DNA of 64,000 nt. It comes from Candidatus Saccharimonadota bacterium. Lineage in GTDB: Bacteria > Patescibacteriota > Saccharimonadia > Saccharimonadales > Saccharimonadaceae. Below are positions 58,792 through 64,000 of the stretch, piece by piece. Below the pieces are notes generated by a model that saw nothing but the letters and a program-made list of their open reading frames with translations, was not told the DNA's origin and did not search any database. The stretch is from NCBI GenBank assembly GCA_030531645.1, contig JAUNNB010000001.1, positions 62,001 to 126,000 of the forward strand, read 5' to 3'. Position numbers and translations under genes: made by a program. Each line of letters opens with the position of its first letter. Within the stretch, counting starts at the first letter, position 1.

Positions 58792-60351
58792 ATGAAGAAA
58801 TTTATCATTAGCGGAGTGAGCATCGCAGCGGTGCTCATCGCAGTTATGGCAATAGCCGTATTCGCGCATCAGCGCAACACAATGGCAGATGAAGACGCAA
58901 TCCCGACGACGGATGTGGTGATCAACGGTATCACTTATCATTTGGACTTAACGGTCCCGGATGATACTCCGCTGACGGAAGAGTCAAAAAATGCTCCCTA
59001 TGAGTTGAGGCTGGATTCCACTCCTGAACTTTCGGCTGAAAGGCTTGAAATGGCAGGCTTCCGTGGAGCTATCGGTTTCCCTCTGGGAACATATGATGAA
59101 GCAACAAGAAAGTATATCGCAGACAACGCATTCTACAAGAAGAATTCGAAGCTTAATGACACGGACGACCGCATGGCGCACGCTGAACACAGAGTTTTGA
59201 TGTACACTTCGATACAGTACGATGCACAGTTTGCGTATTATGTTGACACAGCAGTGGCAACTGAGTATGGTCCTGCTCCGATCGGGGCATGGAACCCTTG
59301 GAACCGCAGGTTCTTGGATGACTATGAGAAGTATGGCCCTGGCCACTTCGAAACATATCATACCGTTTACTGGACACAATACGGAGTAGAGCTTCCGCTC
59401 GATTCCAGTGACCTTACGGCTTGGTATGCTGAACATCCCGGACTTCCGGCACCTACGGAAGCTCAGCTTGCTCTGGCAGTTGGTCCCGACGGTGAACCTA
59501 TCAGATACGCCACGGACGAACTCCGCGACTATCAAAACAAGTGGATGATTCTGCTTGATATGTTATGGAAACCCGCTGGAATCAAGACCGATTGCAAATC
59601 AAACGAGTTTTACCTGTTAACACCTAGTGTAGAGTGGAAGGACACCAGAGTTGTTATGAACGAGGATAAGTCCTACTACGACACACTTCCGATCTGTGCT
59701 TATGAGTCGGTCAGAAAAGACGGCCTGAGAGATTTGACCTTTGGCATTAACATGCAGGGCCAGAACTTGGTAATTTATCACAAGGCTCCGTCTTCGGGAG
59801 GTGGTGGTTCATCGCAGCCCGACAATAATCCCGACCCGAACAAGACTGACAATAATCCGAATCCGAGCGTAACTCCACCGGATGATGACAATCCGACTCC
59901 TGGCCCCGGCCCTGGCCCTGGTCCTGGACCTGGTCCTGGCCCTGGCGATGGTGACGGTGGCAAGAAACCCGAAGAAGCTCCGGCTAATACGGGCGATGGT
60001 GATACTGGTGGCGGCGGTTCTAATCCCGGTCACGAAGAGAGTGAGGAAGGTTATCAGCCTAACGGCCCCGACCAAAACTCTGGCGGACATCAGAATCCGG
60101 AAAACAGCAATCCATCCACTCCGGCGGACGAGCGCAATGATACGGACAACACCAATCAGAATCAGATGAACGATCAGCCTGACAATAGTAATCAGGATAC
60201 AACTTGGACATCTGATGGCTCAGACGGCACTACAGTTACCAACAGCGGTAACAATGATACAGTAACTACTACGGACGGAAACGGGAATTCATCGACTACC
60301 AACGCTGACAGCCCTGATGCAGGGAACGGCGAGATGGCCCCTCCGTCATAA
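58792..60351 (+). CDS. Secreted or membrane-tethered protein with Gly/Pro-rich and Asn/Asp/Thr-rich tail, unknown
   Basis: 519 residues. An N-terminal hydrophobic helix (about 5-25) ends in VFAHQRNTMA, signal peptide or anchor. Residues ~40-325 form a folded domain rich in Tyr and Trp (IGAWNPWNRRFLDDYEKY, YWTQYGVELPLDSSDL) with two cysteines. From ~330 the chain is low complexity: GGGGSS, Asn/Pro/Asp repeats, a PG dipeptide run (PGPGPGPGPGPGPGPG) and an Asn/Thr/Asp tail. No LPxTG motif or C-terminal TM. AAGGAGGTGG precedes the ATG. The tail looks like a wall-spanning stalk. Family not recognised. Confidence 0.65.
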   Translation: MKKFIISGVSIAAVLIAVMAIAVFAHQRNTMADEDAIPTTDVVINGITYHLDLTVPDDTPLTEESKNAPYELRLDSTPELSAERLEMAGFRGAIGFPLGTYDEATRKYIADNAFYKKNSKLNDTDDRMAHAEHRVLMYTSIQYDAQFAYYVDTAVATEYGPAPIGAWNPWNRRFLDDYEKYGPGHFETYHTVYWTQYGVELPLDSSDLTAWYAEHPGLPAPTEAQLALAVGPDGEPIRYATDELRDYQNKWMILLDMLWKPAGIKTDCKSNEFYLLTPSVEWKDTRVVMNEDKSYYDTLPICAYESVRKDGLRDLTFGINMQGQNLVIYHKAPSSGGGGSSQPDNNPDPNKTDNNPNPSVTPPDDDNPTPGPGPGPGPGPGPGPGDGDGGKKPEEAPANTGDGDTGGGGSNPGHEESEEGYQPNGPDQNSGGHQNPENSNPSTPADERNDTDNTNQNQMNDQPDNSNQDTTWTSDGSDGTTVTNSGNNDTVTTTDGNGNSSTTNADSPDAGNGEMAPPS

Positions 60352-60388
60352 AGTACCTTTCTGTAAATGGGGATCTATGCACTTTTTT

Positions 60389-60412
60389 GGCTCGGAGCGC
60401 AAGCTCCGGGCC
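60389..60412 (+). other. Stable GNRA-loop hairpin after the island
   Basis: ggctcggagc-gcaa-gctccgggcc, 10-bp stem with one G-T pair and a GCAA tetraloop. No T run follows, so it may protect the mRNA 3' end rather than terminate. The rest of the 60352-60548 gap is AT-rich with repeated ctattaataat units; no clear -10 was identified for the 60549 gene. Confidence 0.5.
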
Positions 60413-60548
60413 AGCCCCTATGATTCTAAACAATTTGTATTTGAGATGATTCGGCTTTTATGGTTTGACGAAAATTAAAAATTCGGCTAGCAAAACAAAT
60501 AACTATTAATAATCTATTAATAATTATTAAAGAAAGGATTTTTTCATT

Positions 60549-61997
60549 ATGAAAAAAGCTACTAAAATCGTCAGTGCTGCTGCTATTGCTTTAGCCGGTG
60601 CTGGTATCGCCACCTCTGCAGTTTTTGCTTGGGGTGACAACAGCGGCCTCAAAGACGGTCGTCCTGTTTACACTATCGCAGATATTGAAGCAGGTAAAAC
60701 TGATGGTAAAGTTATTCTTAACTCCATCTCTGACAAGGAAAACCTTACTCATAAGGGTGTCCTTGAAGACGAACGCTACTTCGTAGGTGTTCGTGATGCA
60801 TCCACTGGCAACAATGGTGCAAACAACCTTTGGAACAACGATTATATCGAAGTTGAAGAAGGTAAAGAGTATATCGTTCGTATTTACGTCCACAACAACA
60901 ACCGTTGGGGTGAACGTGAAGATGCTATTGCTCGTGACGTTACTACTCGTTTTGATCTTGGTAAGACCCCAGATACCACTCAGCGTGTTGATGGTTACAT
61001 CACCTCTTCAAACGCTCAGCCATCTCAGTACTGGGACTCTGTCTCTCTCAAGTCAAAAGATGGTCGTAGGTTCTACCTCGACTACATTGAAGGCTCTGCC
61101 CTTCTTGAAAACCGTGGTATTGGTTCTGCTGCTAACAACGGTGGCACTTCCGGTATCAAACTTACTGATGAAGTCATCAGCAAGGACGTAAAGATTGGTT
61201 ACAACAAACTTGATGGTAACATTGGTGGTTGTTTCAAGTACTCCAGCTATGTCACTATCCGTGTTAAGCCAGTCTTCGAAGACTCTTCTATCGACAAATC
61301 TGTCCGTATCAAGGGTCAGACTGAATGGAAGAATACTGTCGACGCTCAGATTGGCGACGAAGTTGAATTCCAGATTCACTACAAGAACAAGAACGCTTCT
61401 CAGGTCTCTAACGTAATTATCCGTGACTCTCTCCCTGATGGTCTCGAATACGTTAAGGGTACTACTAAGCTCTTCAACACCACTTTCCCAAATGGTGCAT
61501 CTACTAAAGATGAAACTCTCGTGATCGATGGTGTTAACGTTGGTTCTTACAAAGTTAACGGCGACGCTTATGTTCGTTTCACCGCTAAAGTTGTTGATAC
61601 CAACCTCGCTTGTGGTAACAACCGTCTCATCAACTGGGCAAAAGCTTCTGCTAACGGCTTCGCTGTTCAGGCATCTGCTAATGTCTATGTAAAGAAGGCT
61701 TGTGAAGAGAAACCAGTTTCTAACGACTTCACCGTCACTTTCATCGATTGTGACAACAAGAAAACTACCAAGAAGATCACCGTCAAAAAGGCTGGTGATA
61801 CCGCAGAGGTAACTGCTCCTTGGGGTAACAAGTACACTGTTTCTAAGGATACTACTATCCGCGAACTCAACTGTACTGAAACTCCAGAAAAGCTTCCTGA
61901 AACCGGTGTTGCTTCTATCGCAACTGGCGCTATCGCCCTTGGTTCTGCTGTAACTGCTGGTGGTTACGCAATTGCTAGCCGTAAAGAAAATCGTTAA
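60549..61997 (+). CDS. LPETG surface protein with DUF11-like domain
   Basis: 482 residues. Signal peptide (about 1-28, ATSAVFAW). A long N-terminal beta-rich region (30-255) with NDYIEVEEGKEYIVRIYVHNNN precedes a DUF11-like domain: AQIGDEVEFQIHYKNKNASQVSNVIIRDSLPDGLEYVKGTTKL. A Cys-containing domain follows (VTFIDCDNKKTTKKITVKK), then EKLPETGVAS, a hydrophobic helix and tail SRKENR, a standard sorting signal. Codon use is strongly biased toward the preferred native codons (GGT, GTT, AAG), suggesting high expression. Probably a major adhesin or surface-layer protein. Confidence 0.8.
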   Translation: MKKATKIVSAAAIALAGAGIATSAVFAWGDNSGLKDGRPVYTIADIEAGKTDGKVILNSISDKENLTHKGVLEDERYFVGVRDASTGNNGANNLWNNDYIEVEEGKEYIVRIYVHNNNRWGEREDAIARDVTTRFDLGKTPDTTQRVDGYITSSNAQPSQYWDSVSLKSKDGRRFYLDYIEGSALLENRGIGSAANNGGTSGIKLTDEVISKDVKIGYNKLDGNIGGCFKYSSYVTIRVKPVFEDSSIDKSVRIKGQTEWKNTVDAQIGDEVEFQIHYKNKNASQVSNVIIRDSLPDGLEYVKGTTKLFNTTFPNGASTKDETLVIDGVNVGSYKVNGDAYVRFTAKVVDTNLACGNNRLINWAKASANGFAVQASANVYVKKACEEKPVSNDFTVTFIDCDNKKTTKKITVKKAGDTAEVTAPWGNKYTVSKDTTIRELNCTETPEKLPETGVASIATGAIALGSAVTAGGYAIASRKENR

Positions 61998-62025
61998 AGT
62001 CTAGACCGCTTTACGTTTCTTTGAG

Positions 62026-62055
62026 AAAAAGTCTCCCTTCGGGGAGACTTTTTCG
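62026..62055 (+). terminator. Rho-independent terminator
   Basis: aaaaagtctccc-ttc-ggggagacttttt, near-perfect stem with T5. Confidence 0.9.
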
Positions 62056-62091
62056 TTGTGTTTTTATAATACTTATGCTAAAATTTAACTT

Positions 62092-64000
62092 ATGAAAGGC
62101 CGTAGTTTCAAGTCTATTTTGCCGTATGCTTTAATTTTGAGTGTCGGTGGTATTATTATGGGACTCGGCATATTTTTGATCGTCAATTTCTGCTCGATTC
62201 GCAATGTTTCGCGCACCGTTATGGTTTATATGGTTGGCGCAGATCTCGAATCTCGCAGTGGTCTCGCTACTGAAGAAATCACCGGTCTAGAGCACCCGGA
62301 CAAGGTGCTTGATAATGGCATCCGTGTCATCATGATGGCTGGCGGTTCCAAGCGTTGGAAGACGGATTTAGTCTCGGCCGATGAAACATCAATCTTCGAA
62401 CTAACTCGCGATGGTTTCAAGAAAGTGAAAACCCAAGATGTGAAAAATATGGGCGAGGCAGAAACTCTCACTAGCTTTATTAATTTTGCAACAAGTAATT
62501 ACCCAGCTGATGATTACGATTTGATGTTCTGGGATCACGGCGGTGCTTTGCTCGGTGCCGAGTTTGATGAGCTCCACGATAGCGACCAGCTAAGTCTAGT
62601 TGAAATGAAGAAGGCTTTTGAAGGAACCATCTTTGGCGGCGAACAGAAACTCGAAAGCATCATTTTCTCCACTTGTTTGAACGGTACGCTCGAAATCGCT
62701 AATATTACCGCGCCATTTTCTAGGTATCTTGTAGCATCGGAAGAGACTTCCATTTCATTGCCAGGTTTCTCCGATTTTAGCTTCCTAGAAGATGTCACAC
62801 CGCATGACGATGGTGATATCTTCGGCCAACGCTACATCGAGAGATATCAGTCAAAGACAGCCAGCCTCAAAGACCGTGTTGGCTTTATGGCGCAGGATTA
62901 TGATTTGTATTCGACTTACTCAGTCGTCGATTTGTCGCGCGTCAATAAAATCAATTCCGCTGTCGATGAGTTCTACGGTTCCATTAATACTTGGCTAAAT
63001 TACGCTGAGATTTCGCGTGTTCGCGCTAACTTGTATCAATACGCCAACGAGCAGTCTGGCGACCCTAGCTACGATATGGTAGACCTCTATAATCTTACAG
63101 AGAAACTAGACGGATTCACTTCCGTTCCTGCTTCTAAAGTTCTCACTGCCATCGAAGACGCCGTAGTTTATAATTACGCCACTAATTCCGAATCGCGTGG
63201 CATCAGCATCTACTTCCCATACAATGCTAGCACCAAGGTGAAAGAATATTTCCTAAGTAATTATGCAGATGTTACTCCAGCTAGAAATTACGCCGATTTT
63301 ATCGAGAGCTTCAATCAAACTCTCGTGGCCAGCTCATCCGGCGGTTATAAGTCTAATACTTTCGTTCGCTCTAAATCTAATGTTGAAAACAAGACCGAAG
63401 GTTCTGCGGATGTCTCATATGAACTTACCGAGGAACAAGCTCAGAACTTCGCCAAAGGTAGATATATGGTGGTCCGTTCCAATCCAGATTATCCGGGCTA
63501 TTATTGGCCAACTTATATTGGCAAAAACGTCTGGCTCGAAGGTAACACTTTGAAGGCTAGCGTGGTTGGTCGCCAACTCACAGTCTATGACAAAGACGAG
63601 GGGAAGTCCGAGGTCATTACCGCCATCGAGTCTGATGAAGATGATGATTATGTTCGCTATGAATTTGCAGTAGTGCTAGAAGATTTCCGCGCTGATAAAA
63701 TCAGCGATTGGAAAATCGATGCCGCCAAGGTCCATATGACTCGTGATAAGCACACGGATAAAGTCGGTATTTCCGACGTCTATCTCTTGCCAAAGTCAGA
63801 CAAAGAATCCGAGGAGAAATCTATCATCCGCGCTACGTCGCCAGTCTATGTGTCATTAGATGATTACGATATTATCGCGTTCTCGTCCAGCAGTTATAAC
63901 ATTATGAATGAAGACAAGACATTTAACCCTAACTACCAGTCGAACGGAGTGATTCAGGGTTGGGAAGTCCACATCAAAGATCTGGATCTCCGCGTGCAAG
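62092..64000 (+). CDS. Membrane-anchored clostripain-family (C11) cysteine protease, 3'-truncated by the window
   Basis: At least 636 residues, open at the window end. One N-terminal TM helix (about 10-33) is followed by TVMVYMVGADLESRSG, the usual C11 opening. The catalytic dyad is His149 in MFWDHGGALLG and Cys195 in IIFSTCLNGTLEIA, 46 residues apart as in characterised C11 enzymes. A C-terminal region beyond ~400 is beta-rich with unknown role. C11 proteases cleave after Arg or Lys. Extracellular location suggests processing of surface proteins or host peptides. TAAAAT ends 7 nt before the ATG. Confidence 0.85.
   Translation, partial: MKGRSFKSILPYALILSVGGIIMGLGIFLIVNFCSIRNVSRTVMVYMVGADLESRSGLATEEITGLEHPDKVLDNGIRVIMMAGGSKRWKTDLVSADETSIFELTRDGFKKVKTQDVKNMGEAETLTSFINFATSNYPADDYDLMFWDHGGALLGAEFDELHDSDQLSLVEMKKAFEGTIFGGEQKLESIIFSTCLNGTLEIANITAPFSRYLVASEETSISLPGFSDFSFLEDVTPHDDGDIFGQRYIERYQSKTASLKDRVGFMAQDYDLYSTYSVVDLSRVNKINSAVDEFYGSINTWLNYAEISRVRANLYQYANEQSGDPSYDMVDLYNLTEKLDGFTSVPASKVLTAIEDAVVYNYATNSESRGISIYFPYNASTKVKEYFLSNYADVTPARNYADFIESFNQTLVASSSGGYKSNTFVRSKSNVENKTEGSADVSYELTEEQAQNFAKGRYMVVRSNPDYPGYYWPTYIGKNVWLEGNTLKASVVGRQLTVYDKDEGKSEVITAIESDEDDDYVRYEFAVVLEDFRADKISDWKIDAAKVHMTRDKHTDKVGISDVYLLPKSDKESEEKSIIRATSPVYVSLDDYDIIAFSSSSYNIMNEDKTFNPNYQSNGVIQGWEVHIKDLDLRVQ

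Noticed and set aside
59880-59960. PG-coding repeat as a possible CRISPR or tandem-repeat array
   Set aside because: The repeat is a short in-frame Pro-Gly dipeptide tract inside a CDS; no spacer-repeat alternation is present anywhere in the window.

Overview
The window looks like a chromosomal segment of a reduced-genome Gram-positive-type bacterium, most likely a Saccharibacteria (TM7)/CPR-type episymbiont. This rests on several things: compact or truncated housekeeping proteins (UvrC without its C-terminal HhH part, TlyA without S4, DnaX without its zinc module), very tight gene packing, many apparently leaderless genes, a single-membrane envelope with LPxTG-type surface proteins, MurJ and signal peptidase I, and standard code with TGA used as a stop. 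No rRNA or marker phylogeny is available here, so the taxon is an inference.

Layout. 1-5.9 kb: end of rsmD, membrane and surface proteins (a WxL-like secreted protein followed by a DUF916-like membrane-anchored protein), a structured antisense-strand small RNA, a CYTH protein and a DUF362 protein. 5.9-28 kb: a palindromic element beside tRNA-Pro, then a dense housekeeping block: ftsH, murJ, a surface protein, dnaX, dnaB, two polytopic membrane proteins, radA, ruvC, a PH-domain protein, ftsK, a GT2 glycosyltransferase, rpsF-ssb-rpsR-efp-tlyA and RNase J. 28-36 kb: tyrosine recombinase and helicase-IV-like helicase behind tRNA-Phe, hisS, an Erm/KsgA-like methyltransferase, small proteins with structured leaders, a DsbA-like protein divergent from a CPxC membrane protein, MazG, three tRNAs and a second candidate small RNA. 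36-41 kb: acidic surface protein, uvrC, secG and an orphan peptide-binding protein. 41-43.2 kb: an accessory cluster of three unknown genes around a near-symmetric divergent promoter. 43.2-49 kb: TetR regulator with a two-gene ABC transporter, nuclease-like protein, DUF1653 and a CDF metal transporter. 49-56 kb: a frameshifted 3D-domain protein, two DUF916-like proteins, an IPNTG surface protein, tRNA-Val, signal peptidase I, a membrane protein and an HtrA protease. 56-60.4 kb: a compositionally distinct island of three large unknown proteins (cytosolic long-helix protein, membrane protein with a helical tail, secreted Gly/Pro-rich protein). 60.5-64 kb: LPETG surface protein and a membrane-anchored clostripain-like protease cut by the window end.

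Two promoter styles stand out. Housekeeping genes often have a -10 box (usually extended, TGnTATAAT) followed by only 6-7 nt and then the start codon, which puts the transcription start on the start codon. Accessory genes instead have near-consensus -35/-10 promoters with a 17-bp spacer ending in TGC, mostly long or structured leaders and mostly a strong AAGGAGG site. The best candidates for an undescribed system are the 56-60.4 kb trio and the 41-43 kb divergent cluster. The two WxL/DUF916-like surface loci are a distant counterpart of a Firmicutes cell-surface system.
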